Source: Candidatus Omnitrophota bacterium
GTDB lineage: Bacteria > Ratteibacteria > UBA8468 > B48-G9 > DTJG01
Length of the DNA: 55,032 nt
Assembly (NCBI GenBank): GCA_023484085.1
Contig: JAMDAS010000019.1
Coordinates: forward strand, 1-55,032
Direction: 5' to 3'
In this document: one piece after another, positions 24,229 through 35,948 of the stretch
Layout of the letters: each line of letters opens with the position of its first letter
How positions within the stretch are numbered: position 1 is the first letter of the stretch
Program-made: the position numbers and the translations under genes
Notes under the pieces: model-generated
Told to the model about the DNA's origin: nothing
Databases searched by the model: none
The model's input: the letters and a program-made list of their open reading frames with translations, nothing else

Positions 24229-25380
24229 TTAAAACCAATGCCATAACCACCATTTTTCAAAAAGAATCTTCGTCCAGTGCCAGATTTTGCCTGGTTTATG
24301 CATTTTCATTGCGGGTGAAGCGGAAGTGTAAAAGTTTCCACCGGCAAAACCTGCTTTTTCTTCGCCAATTTCAAGAAAACAATAGCCCTTTCCACTAAAT
24401 TGTTTTTTTAAGCCCCTGCCTTCAATTTCAGAGGCAATATTGTTTGCCACGACCTCTGCCTGGTAATGGGCAAACACCCCTGCTTTGGGAAGATTTTTTC
24501 CATTTGGTAATTTAATTGTTGTGACATCACCGATAGCATATATTTTCTCATATTTTGTCTGCAATGTTTTTGGGTCTGCGGGTATCCAGCCTGTCGGGTC
24601 TGTTAAACCTGCATCTTTCACTACCTCTGGCGCCTGATGGGGTGGAACAATAAGCAATAGATTAAACTTTTCAGTCCTGTCTGTAAACTTTATTTCATCT
24701 GTTTTCCCATCAATGGATAACAACTTTAAATCATGATTAAATTTAATTCCCTTTTGTTCAAGCATTTGCTTTATTGTGTTACCTATTATTGGTCCTGCAG
24801 TGGGCATTGGTAAACTTTCAGGAGTAAATATCTGTATATCAATCCTGTCTCTTAATCCCTTTTTCCTGAATAGATAATCCAGAAGAAATCCTGTTTCATA
24901 TGGTGCCGCAGGGCATTTAAATGGTGAGGAAGAAATTAAAATAGCAATTCTGCCTTCTGAAAATTGATTTATTTTCTTTTGGGCAAGCATAGCACCTTCA
25001 AGACAATAAAAATTATAAATGGTATCTGTTTTAGGGATTTTTGATGTATTAAGCTGGGCGCCCAAACTTATAATCAGGTAATCATAATTTAATTTTCTGT
25101 TACCCGCATATACTGACATATCTATAAAATCAATTTTTTCAACTTCACCGTAAATAAATTCTATCCCTTTTTTATTTAGAATATTTAGCGGCCGTTCTAT
25201 TTGTTCCTGCTTTCTCCAGTCAAAAAGCAACCAAAGCAGTGAAGGGTAAAATAAATGGTTCTCTTTTTTATCAACAAGTAATACCCGATGTCCCTCATGT
25301 AAATATTTTCTGATTTTATTAGCACAAATCAATCCTCCACTGCCGCCACCAAGAATAATAACAGTTTTTTCTTTATCCAT
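24229..25380 (-). CDS. Sulfide:quinone oxidoreductase-like flavoprotein
   Basis: This 383-residue two-dinucleotide-fold flavoprotein starts 'TVIILGGGSGGLICANKIRKYL' (FAD site). The middle has 'LIISLGAQLN' and 'SSPFKCPAAPYETGFLLDYLFRKKGLRDRI', and later 'KIYAIGDVTTIKLPNGKNLPKAGVFAHYQAE' (second FAD contact), ending with 'GKGYCFLEIGEEKAGFAGG'. Cysteines in 'FYCLEG', 'FKCPAAP' and 'GYCFLEIG' are at places resembling the redox cysteines of SQR, so sulfide oxidation to a quinone is likely; a type II NADH dehydrogenase is the alternative. It is divergent from an ArsR-type regulator that may respond to sulfur species. Confidence 0.78.
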   Translation of the reverse strand: MDKEKTVIILGGGSGGLICANKIRKYLHEGHRVLLVDKKENHLFYPSLLWLLFDWRKQEQIERPLNILNKKGIEFIYGEVEKIDFIDMSVYAGNRKLNYDYLIISLGAQLNTSKIPKTDTIYNFYCLEGAMLAQKKINQFSEGRIAILISSSPFKCPAAPYETGFLLDYLFRKKGLRDRIDIQIFTPESLPMPTAGPIIGNTIKQMLEQKGIKFNHDLKLLSIDGKTDEIKFTDRTEKFNLLLIVPPHQAPEVVKDAGLTDPTGWIPADPKTLQTKYEKIYAIGDVTTIKLPNGKNLPKAGVFAHYQAEVVANNIASEIEGRGLKKQFSGKGYCFLEIGEEKAGFAGGNFYTSASPAMKMHKPGKIWHWTKILFEKWWLWHWF

Positions 25381-25417
25381 ATAAAAATATTATCCTATTA
25401 TCAATTTATAACTTTTC

Positions 25418-25444
25418 AATATTAAGTAATAATAACATAATATT
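25418..25444. promoter_or_regulatory. Possible operator between the SQR-like gene and the ArsR regulator
   Basis: AATATTA and TAATATT form a perfect 7-bp inverted repeat with a 13-base spacer in the 118-base divergent region. ArsR-family repressors bind such AT-rich dyads, but the region is so AT-rich that chance is possible. Confidence 0.35.
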
Positions 25445-25498
25445 CAAATTTTAACAATTTATCAGTATATGTTAATATATTAATTAAAGAATATAAAA

Positions 25499-25852
25499 AT
25501 GAGGATAAAATCAGGAAATCTGAACCTAAAAATGGATAATAGAAAACTTTATGAACTGCATGCACAATTATGTGAAGCATTTACTTCACCTAAACGGCTT
25601 GAAATATTAAATCTTCTTCAGGATAAAGAACTTTCTGTTATGGAATTCATAAAACTGACAGGCATGCGTCAATCCAATATTTCACAGCATCTCAGCATTT
25701 TGAGAGAAAAAGGCATTGTCAAAACAAGAAGAGAAGGCACAGCCGTTTATTATTCTCTTTCCAACCCTAAGATAATTAAGGCATTTAATATTATGAAAGA
25801 GATTTTAAAAGAAAGTATAGAAGAAAAAGATAAAATAACTTCTAAATGGTAA
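25499..25852 (+). CDS. ArsR/SmtB-family transcriptional regulator
   Basis: This protein of 117 residues carries a winged helix: 'LCEAFTSPKRLEILNLLQDKELSVMEFIKLTGMRQSNISQHLSILREKGIVKTRREGTAVYYSLSNPKI'. The recognition helix is QSNISQHLSIL. It has a single Cys in 'QLCEAF' and lacks a clear CxC metal site, so a redox or sulfur signal, as in SqrR/BigR-type regulators, is possible; those use two Cys. It probably regulates the divergent SQR-like gene and itself. The start could also be the second ATG at 25532; neither has a clear ribosome site. Confidence 0.85.
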   Translation: MRIKSGNLNLKMDNRKLYELHAQLCEAFTSPKRLEILNLLQDKELSVMEFIKLTGMRQSNISQHLSILREKGIVKTRREGTAVYYSLSNPKIIKAFNIMKEILKESIEEKDKITSKW

Positions 25853-25917
25853 ACAGCCGTCAAGTAAAAAAAATTTGAAACAGGAAAAACAAATGAATTT
25901 CCCCAAAATACCGGCTT

Positions 25918-25928
25918 TGGTATATAAT
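25918..25928 (+). promoter_or_regulatory. asnB extended -10 promoter, leaderless
   Basis: TGG followed by TATATAAT gives an extended -10 box; the asnB ATG is at 25935, where transcription itself would start. No -35 match and no ribosome site are visible. Confidence 0.6.
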
Positions 25929-25934
25929 CTGTAA

Positions 25935-27821
25935 ATGTGCGGAATATGCGGATTTGCAGGTATTAAAACAGAATATCTCACCAAAAAAAGTCTTGAGGAT
26001 ATGCTTGAAGAGATTAATCATAGAGGACCTGATGAGAAGGGTACATATTTTAAAAATGATGCAGCCTTTGGGTCCCAAAGATTGGCAATAATTGATTTAT
26101 TGAGGGGAATACAACCTATCCATAACGAAAATCAGAATATATGGGTGGTTTTTAACGGGGAAATATATAATTTTGAAATCCTGAAGAAAGACCTGCTGAA
26201 AAAGGGCCACACGTTTTATACAGCAGGTGATACTGAGGTAATTGTCCACCTGTATGAGGAATATGGTGAAAATTTTGCTTCATACCTGTCAGGAATGTTT
26301 GGACTTGCTATCTGGGATGAAAGGACAAAAAAGCTGATTTTGGCAAGGGACCCGTTAGGAGTAAAACCTCTATATTACACCTTAAAAGACAGGACAATTA
26401 TATTTGCTTCAGAAATAAAATCATTACTAAAAAACAGGCTTGTTGAAGTTAGCCTCAACTACAGAAAACTGTGGGATTTTTTGTCCTTTCGTTATATACC
26501 CGGGGAACAAACGCTTTTTAGTGATATATATAAGCTGATGCCGGGCAATATATTGATATTTTCAGACTACAGGATAAAAATAAAACGTTTCTGGGAAATT
26601 CCATACCAGGAAACCTATACACGACAAACAGAAGAGTTTTATGCAGATAATCTCTATGCAATGATTTCTGATTCTATCAGGGGTATGCTGAAAAGTGATG
26701 TACCTGTAGGAATATTTTTAAGCGGAGGACTTGATTCCAGCATCATCCTTTCCGAGGCAGCAAAACTAAATAGCAAAATGCAGACTTTCTCAGTAGCCTT
26801 TGAAAAACCGCAAAAGGCTGTTGACAGGAGAGAATACAATGAATTAGAGAATGCAGGAAAAGTAGCCCGTTATTATAATACAGAGCATTATGAATATATT
26901 ATCAAGCCGGCAGAGGTTATCAAGGATATTTATAAGATTATATGGCATTTGGAAGAACCATTATCTGACCCAACAGCCATTCCTTTGTATTATCTGTCAA
27001 ATCTTACCAGACAGAAGGGAATTAAGGCTGTTTTATCAGGTGAAGGGGCAGATGAAGTTTTTGCCGGCTATACAATTTATCAGGAACCAAAAGCAGTTGA
27101 CAGATATAAAAGATTGCCTGAATTGTTAAGAAAAAGGCTCATAGAACCTCTTGTTCTTTCTTCACCTATGGCTTATGGCAAGGATTTTATAAGAAGGACA
27201 AAAACACCTTTATCAGAAAGATATAAGGGCGTAGGAATGACTTTCCGTGAAAACGAGATTCATTCTTTGTTAAATAAGGACCTGCTTGCAAAGATTTCAC
27301 CGGAAGAAATTGACCCGTATGTTGTTTATGTTTTAAAAATGACTGAACAAAAAGACGGTGTTACCAAAATGTTATATTTTGACCAGAAACTCTGGCTGCC
27401 GGAAGATGTGCTTACAAAAGCTGACAAGATATCCATGGCTCATTCATTAGAAATGAGGGTTCCTTTTCTTGACCGGAAATTAGTGGAATTTGCGGCAGGT
27501 ATACCCTCGGATTTAAAGTATAAGGGTAATTGTGAGAAATATATCCTGAGAAAAGCTTTTCAACGTACGCTCCCGGATTTTATATATAAAAGACCAAAGA
27601 ACCAGTTTCCGGTTCCTATTTCTGTTCTGATAGAAGGAGAATATAAGGATTTTGTAAAAGATGTTTTATTATCACAGAAAGCAGTAAACAGAAATTATTT
27701 TAACAAATCATACATAAACGAACTTCTTGGACGTCCCCATAAGAAAAGTTTATTTAACAGACAGATCTGGATGCTTTTAATTTTTGAACTATGGCACAGA
27801 ATGTACTTAGATAAAAATTAA
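25935..27821 (+). CDS. asnB: Asparagine synthase (glutamine-hydrolysing)
   Basis: AsnB makes asparagine from aspartate, glutamine and ATP. At 628 residues it has the N-terminal class II glutaminase domain starting MCGICGFAG, where Cys2 is the nucleophile after Met removal, and 'INHRGPDEKGTY', 'FNGEIYNFEILKKDL'. The C-terminal synthetase domain has the PP-loop 'SGGLDSSIILSEA' and 'LSGEGADEVFAGYT'. The strict need for Cys at position 2 fixes the start. It is a single gene; the tRNA-tail element copy B begins 7 bases after its stop. Confidence 0.95.
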   Translation: MCGICGFAGIKTEYLTKKSLEDMLEEINHRGPDEKGTYFKNDAAFGSQRLAIIDLLRGIQPIHNENQNIWVVFNGEIYNFEILKKDLLKKGHTFYTAGDTEVIVHLYEEYGENFASYLSGMFGLAIWDERTKKLILARDPLGVKPLYYTLKDRTIIFASEIKSLLKNRLVEVSLNYRKLWDFLSFRYIPGEQTLFSDIYKLMPGNILIFSDYRIKIKRFWEIPYQETYTRQTEEFYADNLYAMISDSIRGMLKSDVPVGIFLSGGLDSSIILSEAAKLNSKMQTFSVAFEKPQKAVDRREYNELENAGKVARYYNTEHYEYIIKPAEVIKDIYKIIWHLEEPLSDPTAIPLYYLSNLTRQKGIKAVLSGEGADEVFAGYTIYQEPKAVDRYKRLPELLRKRLIEPLVLSSPMAYGKDFIRRTKTPLSERYKGVGMTFRENEIHSLLNKDLLAKISPEEIDPYVVYVLKMTEQKDGVTKMLYFDQKLWLPEDVLTKADKISMAHSLEMRVPFLDRKLVEFAAGIPSDLKYKGNCEKYILRKAFQRTLPDFIYKRPKNQFPVPISVLIEGEYKDFVKDVLLSQKAVNRNYFNKSYINELLGRPHKKSLFNRQIWMLLIFELWHRMYLDKN

Positions 27822-27828
27822 TCCAATG

Positions 27829-27907
27829 CTACACTCGGGGTCGGCCACTCGCTGAGGATTGTTACGCCCGCTCACAATCCTCTTACTTCGCTCTATTCAA
27901 TTCCTCT
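27829..27907 (-). repeat. tRNA-tail-associated hairpin element, copy B
   Basis: Read on the minus strand, it lies 22 bases downstream of tRNA-Lys and runs GAGGAATTGAA (near-complement of the tRNA-Lys T arm), TAGAGCGAAGTAA, stem GAGGATTGT/ACAATCCTC around the loop GAGCGGGCGTA, then 'GCGAGTGGCCGACCCCGAGTG'. Copy A at 3426-3509 has the same loop and flanks but a different stem and a leader matched to its own tRNA. Confidence 0.82.
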
Positions 27908-27928
27908 TTCACAATAGATTTTCTGAAG

Positions 27929-28001
27929 TAGGCCGTAGAGGAATTGAACCTCCAACCTTGGCATTAAGAGTGCCCTGCTCTGCCGATTGAGCTAACGGCC
28001 C
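27929..28001 (-). tRNA. tRNA-Lys (CTT)
   Basis: On the minus strand the acceptor arm is GGGCCGT/ACGGCCT, the D arm GCTC/GAGC, the anticodon loop CTCTTAA (CTT), and the T arm GGAGG-TTCAATT-CCTCT. The 3' CCA is not encoded. It converges on asnB. Confidence 0.93.
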
Positions 28002-28122
28002 AAATTATTAATTTGTAATGGATAAATTATATCATTTTTAAGGAAAATTAAAAGATTGCATCACGCAGAATTATAGGATATACTATTACAATATCCCCGC
28101 TGCGGGTCTGGAGGAATATAAA

Positions 28123-29094
28123 GTGACAGATTTTATATTACCGGAAGAAGTAAAGTCTATATCCATAGATGAGAATAAGATTTACGAGCTTGCCATTATA
28201 GGTGGAGGTCCTGCCGGAACAACGGCTACTGTTTATGCTGCCAGAAAAAAATTAGATATAATACTTATAAGTAGGGATATTGGCGGACAGCTTCTTTTAA
28301 CATCCGATATTGAAAATTATATGGGGTTTCATTATATAACAGGCAGTGAACTGATAAAAAAGTTTGAAAAACAAACAAAACAGTTCCCTGTACCGATTAT
28401 CCTGAATGAAGAGGTAAAAAGTATTGCTGCAGATAAGGGTATATTTACATTTTCAACATCAGAGAACAAGAATATAAAAGCCAAAACAGCCATAATTGCA
28501 ACAGGCAAACGTCCTAAACTATTAGAAGTTCAGGGTGAAAAAAAATTTATCGGGAAGGGTGTAAGCTACTGTGCTACGTGCGATGCACCTTTATTTAAAA
28601 ATATGGATGTAGCAGTAATTGGTGGTGGTAATTCTGCAATTACTGCCGTAATTGACCTTTTAAAAATTGCACATAAGATATATGTAATAAATATTCGTGA
28701 CTATTTTAAGGCAGACTCTATTTTAATAGAAAAAATAAAATCTTCGGATAAAACAGAATTTTTTTCAGGGTATGGAGTCAAAGAAATTAAAGGAAAAAAC
28801 CATGTGGAGGAAATTCTTATATATGCCCGGAAAACAAAAGAGGAAAAAACGTTAAATGTAAGTGGGGTTTTTGTAGAAATCGGCCTTATACCCAATAGCG
28901 AGTTTATAAAAGGATTTTTAAATCTTAATGGTAAAGGAGAAATTATTATTGACTGCGATTGTAAAACCAATATCCCGGGGATTTTTGCTGCTGGAGACGT
29001 TACCGCTGTTACGGAAAAACAGATTATAGTCGCAGCAGGGGAAGGGGCAAAAGCAACGCTTTCTGCTTATAAGTATCTATTGGGGATGAAATAG
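28123..29094 (+). CDS. trxB: Thioredoxin reductase
   Basis: This NADPH- or ferredoxin-linked flavoprotein of 323 residues reduces thioredoxin. It shows 'LAIIGGGPAGTTATVYAARK' (FAD), the redox pair C150-A-T-C153 in 'VSYCATCDAP', 'VAVIGGGNSAITAVIDLLK' (second Rossmann motif) and 'IPGIFAAGDVTAV'. The second motif is followed by few of the basic residues that normally bind NADPH phosphate, so the electron donor is uncertain. GTG is the start codon, preceded by GGAGG. About 20 extra residues precede the FAD motif. It converges on prfB with 10 bases between. Confidence 0.9.
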   Translation: MTDFILPEEVKSISIDENKIYELAIIGGGPAGTTATVYAARKKLDIILISRDIGGQLLLTSDIENYMGFHYITGSELIKKFEKQTKQFPVPIILNEEVKSIAADKGIFTFSTSENKNIKAKTAIIATGKRPKLLEVQGEKKFIGKGVSYCATCDAPLFKNMDVAVIGGGNSAITAVIDLLKIAHKIYVINIRDYFKADSILIEKIKSSDKTEFFSGYGVKEIKGKNHVEEILIYARKTKEEKTLNVSGVFVEIGLIPNSEFIKGFLNLNGKGEIIIDCDCKTNIPGIFAAGDVTAVTEKQIIVAAGEGAKATLSAYKYLLGMK

Positions 29095-29104
29095 AACACA
29101 GGTA

Positions 29105-30202
29105 TTATTTCACTGCAGGGGATTCAATTTCCGCCTTTATAAATACGTCCATATCCCCATCCATCACAGCCTCAACATTGCTTACCTCAATGCCTGTCCT
29201 GTGGTCTTTGACCATCGTATATGGACAAAAAACATAGGAACGGATTTGATTGCCCCATGCAATTTCTTTCTGTATTCCTCTTTTTTCATTTTCTTTCTTT
29301 TTTTCCTCTTCCATCTTTAATTGGTATAATTTGCTTTTTAATATTTTTAATGCAATCTCCCTGTTTTTAAACTGGGACCGTTCTGTTCGGCACTGAACAA
29401 TAATACCGGTAGGAATATGTTTTATTCTGACAGCTGTTTCTACTTTATTAACATTTTGTCCACCTGGGCCTCCGGCCCGAGATGTTTCTATTTCAACTTC
29501 TTCATTTTTAATTTCTATATTTATGTCCTTGTTCAGCTCAGGTATTACGTTTACCGCGGCAAAACTTGTATGCCTTCTTTTATTGGCATCAAATGGCGAA
29601 ATCCTGACTAATCTATGAACACCCTGTTCCTCTTTTAAATATCCATAAGCCCATTTACCGGAAATAAGCACTGTAGCCCTTTTCAGTCCGGCCTCTTCAC
29701 CCTGTAAAAAATCAACCACCTCAAAACCAAACCCTTTTTTTGATGCCCACTTTGAATACATTCTCAGCAGCATGCTCACCCAATCACATGCCTCTGTTCC
29801 GCCTGCGCCTGAATGAAGCGTAAAAATAGCATTGTTTTTATCTTCAGGACTTGAAAAATAAAACCTGAACTGCCAGTCCTGAAGAATTTTTTCCATTTCA
29901 AGCAGAATTGCCTCTGCCTCTTTTAATAATTCCGCATCTGAAGAATCCCTGAGAAGTACTTCAATTGTATTAAAATCCTCTATTTTCTGTTTAAACGTGT
30001 TTAATTGTCCTGTGAATTCACCCAGGGATACCCATCGTTCCATTTTTTCCTTGTCCTGCCTCGGGTCCCAATAACCTTTTTTGTTTTTTTCTTCATCAAG
30101 TGATGAAAACTCTTTTATCTTGTCATCAAAATGAAGTTTTATTTTAATCTGGTCAAATGTGGTTTTAAGAGATTCAAATTTTGTTTTAAGTGTAATTTCC
30201 AT
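29105..30202 (-). CDS. prfB: Peptide chain release factor 2
   Basis: RF2 ends translation at UGA and UAA. The 365-residue protein has the codon-reading motif '[15 protein letters not shown]' (SPF) and the catalytic '[18 protein letters not shown]' (GGQ). The gene is read in one frame from its start; I see no CTTTGA-type programmed frameshift near codon 26, unlike many bacteria. The ATG lies 6 bases after a TATACT box positioned in the obg-prfB gap. Confidence 0.95.
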   Translation of the reverse strand: MEITLKTKFESLKTTFDQIKIKLHFDDKIKEFSSLDEEKNKKGYWDPRQDKEKMERWVSLGEFTGQLNTFKQKIEDFNTIEVLLRDSSDAELLKEAEAILLEMEKILQDWQFRFYFSSPEDKNNAIFTLHSGAGGTEACDWVSMLLRMYSKWASKKGFGFEVVDFLQGEEAGLKRATVLISGKWAYGYLKEEQGVHRLVRISPFDANKRRHTSFAAVNVIPELNKDINIEIKNEEVEIETSRAGGPGGQNVNKVETAVRIKHIPTGIIVQCRTERSQFKNREIALKILKSKLYQLKMEEEKKKENEKRGIQKEIAWGNQIRSYVFCPYTMVKDHRTGIEVSNVEAVMDGDMDVFIKAEIESPAVK

Positions 30203-30208
30203 AGGATT

Positions 30209-32867
<2,659 letters not shown>

Positions 32868-32877
32868 TAAGTTTTCT

Positions 32878-33144
32878 TCATTGACTTTTCTTTATTTCTT
32901 CTCTTAATTTCTCAAGGTCACTTTTTGTGGCAACCCCAAAAAGATGAGCCAATCTATCTTTCTGTTTCTTTCCCATGTTATCAAACTTTTCAATTAACCG
33001 GTCTATTTTCTGGTCAATCTTTTCATTAATCTTTTTTTCCTTTACCTCTTCATCCAATTCAGACATAAAACCTTTTAACTTCTTTTGTAAAAGGGACATT
33101 GAACCAAGTGTCCATGCTATTCCCTTTTTAGTATATTTTTGCAT
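32878..33144 (-). CDS. Small phasin-like coiled-coil protein
   Basis: This charged, helical protein of 88 residues begins 'MQKYTKKGIAWTLGSMSLLQKKLKGFMSELDEEVKEKK' and contains 'LAHLFGVATKSDLEKLREEI', a pattern seen in phasin/PhaF-like accessory proteins. Such short proteins are often encoded beside UbiB-family kinases. Their action is unclear; scaffold or membrane association is a guess. The ATG follows a strong GAGGAGGTGA site. It has no signal peptide or membrane span. Confidence 0.75.
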   Translation of the reverse strand: MQKYTKKGIAWTLGSMSLLQKKLKGFMSELDEEVKEKKINEKIDQKIDRLIEKFDNMGKKQKDRLAHLFGVATKSDLEKLREEIKKSQ

Positions 33145-33169
33145 TTTTCAGTCACCTCCTCAAAATTGT

Positions 33170-33344
33170 AAATATTCACTAAGGACAGTGTTTCCGCCAA
33201 AAAGATTGGCGGACAGGTATAATTTACTGAACTGAAGTAGAAAATAAGTTCTGGATTGCTCTTCTCATCTTTGTAAAAACATTCTTTCAAACAAATCCTC
33301 AAAGACAATCCAAACTTATTTCAAACACCGTTCACTGAGTATTT
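33170..33344 (-). repeat. Dispersed long-hairpin repeat, copy 3
   Basis: This full-length copy runs in reverse orientation to copy 1. The ends are AAATATTCACTAAGGACAGT and CGTTCACTGAGTATTT. It fills most of the gap between the phasin-like gene and the universal stress gene. The track's 63-aa ORF here is a by-product of the repeat. Confidence 0.88.
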
Positions 33345-33412
33345 TCTCAAAATTAAATTAATTTACCTGGTATTATTATAACAAAAAATAAGCCCGTAGG
33401 AAAGAATAGGAG

Positions 33413-33892
33413 CTATAGCTCTTTATAGTTTTTTTCAACAAATGAATAATTTTTTACGGATAGGATAGGACAGGGCGACTTCCATATTATCATATTTTCT
33501 TCATCATAAAACTCTTCCGGATTCATGGTTTTTGCTCCCGGACGACCTATTATAATAAGGTCTGCCTCAATTTCCAGGGCTTTGTTTATTACCTCTTCAT
33601 GAACAATACCGGTTAAAATATAATCTTTAATTCTGACGTCTTTTGCCTCTGCAAGTTTTCGACTCCTTTCAAGAAATGTTTCCCCAAAGGCATAAATCTC
33701 TTTTTCATATTGCTTTGCTTCGCTTTCAATAAAAATTCTATGCTTCAGAAGAAAATCTATGGATTTTTTGTTTATTACGTAGACAATACTCAATTGCGCC
33801 TGAAAATTTTTTGCAAGGCATATAGCATATTTAACAGCGACCATTGCATTTACTTCACCATCTATCGCCACCAATATATTATTGATTATCAT
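33413..33892 (-). CDS. Universal stress protein (UspA) family
   Basis: This 159-residue protein has the UspA start 'NILVAIDGEVNAMVAVKYAICLAKNFQAQLSIVYVI', and 'ADLIIIGRPGAK', where the ATP-binding pattern G-x2-G is partly kept ('GRPGAKTMNPEEF'). It may bind ATP and assist survival under stress. It lies 44 bases upstream of the end of the V-ATPase operon side, but downstream of it in transcription, and could be its last gene. The ATG is preceded by AAAAAGGGA. Confidence 0.82.
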   Translation of the reverse strand: MIINNILVAIDGEVNAMVAVKYAICLAKNFQAQLSIVYVINKKSIDFLLKHRIFIESEAKQYEKEIYAFGETFLERSRKLAEAKDVRIKDYILTGIVHEEVINKALEIEADLIIIGRPGAKTMNPEEFYDEENMIIWKSPCPILSVKNYSFVEKNYKEL

Positions 33893-33936
33893 AGCATTCC
33901 CTTTTTAGTAAATATTTACTTTGTGCCTGTTTATTA

Positions 33937-34557
33937 TTATACCCTGCCTAATCTCTCTTTTATAATCTTAAGCATGGTAAAGGATTCCCTTGATTCCTCA
34001 TCAAGTCTTTCACCTATGAATTTTACCGTTTCCTTATAGTTGGGTATATGAATTTTCTCAAGGGCGTTGACTTTTCTAATTGTCTTCTGGATTTCTTTTG
34101 CAATACGTATAAGAGCAGTTTTTAATTCTGTAAGTTCTATAATAAGATTTAAGAGTTTTTTAAATCCTGCAATTGTTTCGTCTACAATAATATTGATATC
34201 TGAAAAACTATAAAATGGTGCAGTTTCTTTAATATCCATTGATATTACCGGAACTGCAACCCCCATTCTTCTTTTTTGAGAAATAAATAAATCCATTTCA
34301 ATGTTTACGGCAAGGCTTATGTCTTCTAATTTTTTTTTACCGGAAATGCTGATTGCTCTTGAAAGAGTATCGTAAGCCTGCTGGAATTCTTTGTCTATTT
34401 TATCCTGAAGTTCTAAAACCGTTTTTTCAATAGATGAAAGCTCCAGCATTAATATTCTTCTTTTCTCGTCAAGAAGCTGGTACCCTTCCTGCGTCAAAAG
34501 AAGGGTTTGCTTAATTTTTAAAAAATTTGTTTTTGTCGCCGGAACGTTTATTCTCAT
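33937..34557 (-). CDS. atpD: V/A-type ATPase subunit D (central stalk)
   Basis: This helical protein of 206 residues starts 'VPATKTNFLKIKQTLLLTQEGYQLLDEKRRILMLEL', the typical subunit D opening ('P.K..L..L...L..A..G..LL..KR..L'). The C-terminal half has 'IRKVNALEKIHIPNYKETVKFI', also family-like. Subunit D forms the coiled-coil rotor shaft inside the A3B3 head. It is the last subunit gene of the operon and begins 2 bases after subunit B. Confidence 0.93.
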   Translation of the reverse strand: MRINVPATKTNFLKIKQTLLLTQEGYQLLDEKRRILMLELSSIEKTVLELQDKIDKEFQQAYDTLSRAISISGKKKLEDISLAVNIEMDLFISQKRRMGVAVPVISMDIKETAPFYSFSDINIIVDETIAGFKKLLNLIIELTELKTALIRIAKEIQKTIRKVNALEKIHIPNYKETVKFIGERLDEESRESFTMLKIIKERLGRV

Positions 34558-34559
34558 AA

Positions 34560-35948
34560 TTATTTAGCAGTGTTCTTTTTATAGTATTTCTTTAATTCTT
34601 CCTCTTTCATCCTGATAAGCTCATCCTGCGGGAGAATACTTAAAATGTCCCAGCCAAGGTCAAGCCCTTCCTGAAATGTTCTTCTTTCATAATAGTCCTG
34701 TTTTAAAAATCTCTGTTCAAATAAATCTCCAAACTTAAGATACATCTGGTCCACTTCAGACAAATCCTCTTCACCAATAATAGATGCCAGGGCCCGGACG
34801 TCTTTTACCCGGGCATACGAGGCAAATAATTGTGATGCCACTGAAGGATGGTCCTCCCTTGTCTTGTTTTTACCAATATTATCTTTCATCAAACGTGAAA
34901 GAGAGGGAAGAACCGCAATAGGAGGATATATACCCTTGCCGTTTAGCTCCCTGTCCTGAACAATCTGACCCTCAGTTATATAACCGGTAAGGTCCGGGAT
35001 AGGATGTGTTATATCATCATTAGCCATCGTAAGAATGGGAATCTGTGTAATTGAACCATTAATATCTTTAATCAAACCAGCACGTTCATATAAACTTGCA
35101 AGGTCACTATATAAATAACCCGGGTATCCCTTTCTTGCAGGGATTTCCCCTCTTACAGAAGAAAGTTCACGTAAAGCTTCACAATAGTTTGACATGTCGG
35201 TCATTATTACAAGAACATGGATGTTTTTTTTAAATGCAAGATGTTCTGCAAGAGTAAGAGCCATCCTTGGAGTAAGTATCCTTTCAATTGACGGGCTGTC
35301 AGCAAGACTTAAAAAAATAGCAACTCTTTCAAGAACTCCTGATTGTTCAAAACTATCAATAAAAAATCTTGCCGTATCATATTTCACACCCATAGCAGCA
35401 AAAATAATACAGAAACTTTCACCTTTTACTCTTGCCTGTCGTGTTATCTGCGCGGCAACCATATCATGAGGAAGACCGCTTCCTGAAAAGATTGGCAGTT
35501 TCTGCCCCCGGACAAGTGTATTCATAATATCAATGGAAGATATTCCTGTTTCAATATTATTCTTGGGATATACGCGCGCCGTAGGGTTAATCGCCATACC
35601 ATTTACGTCTAACTGGTCTTCATAAGATATCGCCGGCAGACTATCCATTGGCTGCCCTAATCCATTAAAAACCCTTCCAAGCATTTCTTCTGATACGCCA
35701 ATTAAAAGAGGTTTTTCAGTAAACCTTATTCTACTATTGTTAAGGGATAACCCCGTTGTTCCGCCAAGAACCTGAACGACTGCATACCCCTTGCCTGCTT
35801 CAAGGATCATCCCGAGACGAACGTTTTCCTGCTCATCAACAACTTCAACCATTTCATTGTACCCAACGTTATGGACGTTGCGGATAATAATCAGAGGACC
35901 ATGGACCTCATCCAATCCTACGTATTCTCTTAATTTATATTCTTTCAT
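34560..35948 (-). CDS. atpB: V/A-type ATPase subunit B
   Basis: This 462-residue, non-catalytic nucleotide-binding subunit alternates with A in the head. It has '[15 protein letters not shown]', '[37 protein letters not shown]' (no proper Walker A, as expected for B), '[43 protein letters not shown]' and '[13 protein letters not shown]'. It overlaps the A gene by one base. Confidence 0.96.
   Translation of the reverse strand: MKEYKLREYVGLDEVHGPLIIIRNVHNVGYNEMVEVVDEQENVRLGMILEAGKGYAVVQVLGGTTGLSLNNSRIRFTEKPLLIGVSEEMLGRVFNGLGQPMDSLPAISYEDQLDVNGMAINPTARVYPKNNIETGISSIDIMNTLVRGQKLPIFSGSGLPHDMVAAQITRQARVKGESFCIIFAAMGVKYDTARFFIDSFEQSGVLERVAIFLSLADSPSIERILTPRMALTLAEHLAFKKNIHVLVIMTDMSNYCEALRELSSVRGEIPARKGYPGYLYSDLASLYERAGLIKDINGSITQIPILTMANDDITHPIPDLTGYITEGQIVQDRELNGKGIYPPIAVLPSLSRLMKDNIGKNKTREDHPSVASQLFASYARVKDVRALASIIGEEDLSEVDQMYLKFGDLFEQRFLKQDYYERRTFQEGLDLGWDILSILPQDELIRMKEEELKKYYKKNTAK

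Noticed and set aside
29105-30202. Programmed frameshift in prfB
   Set aside because: The gene is one open frame from its start through SPF and GGQ motifs; no in-frame early TGA is needed.
33117-33308. 63-residue minus-strand ORF
   Set aside because: It lies almost wholly inside dispersed repeat copy 3 and is a by-product of the repeat.
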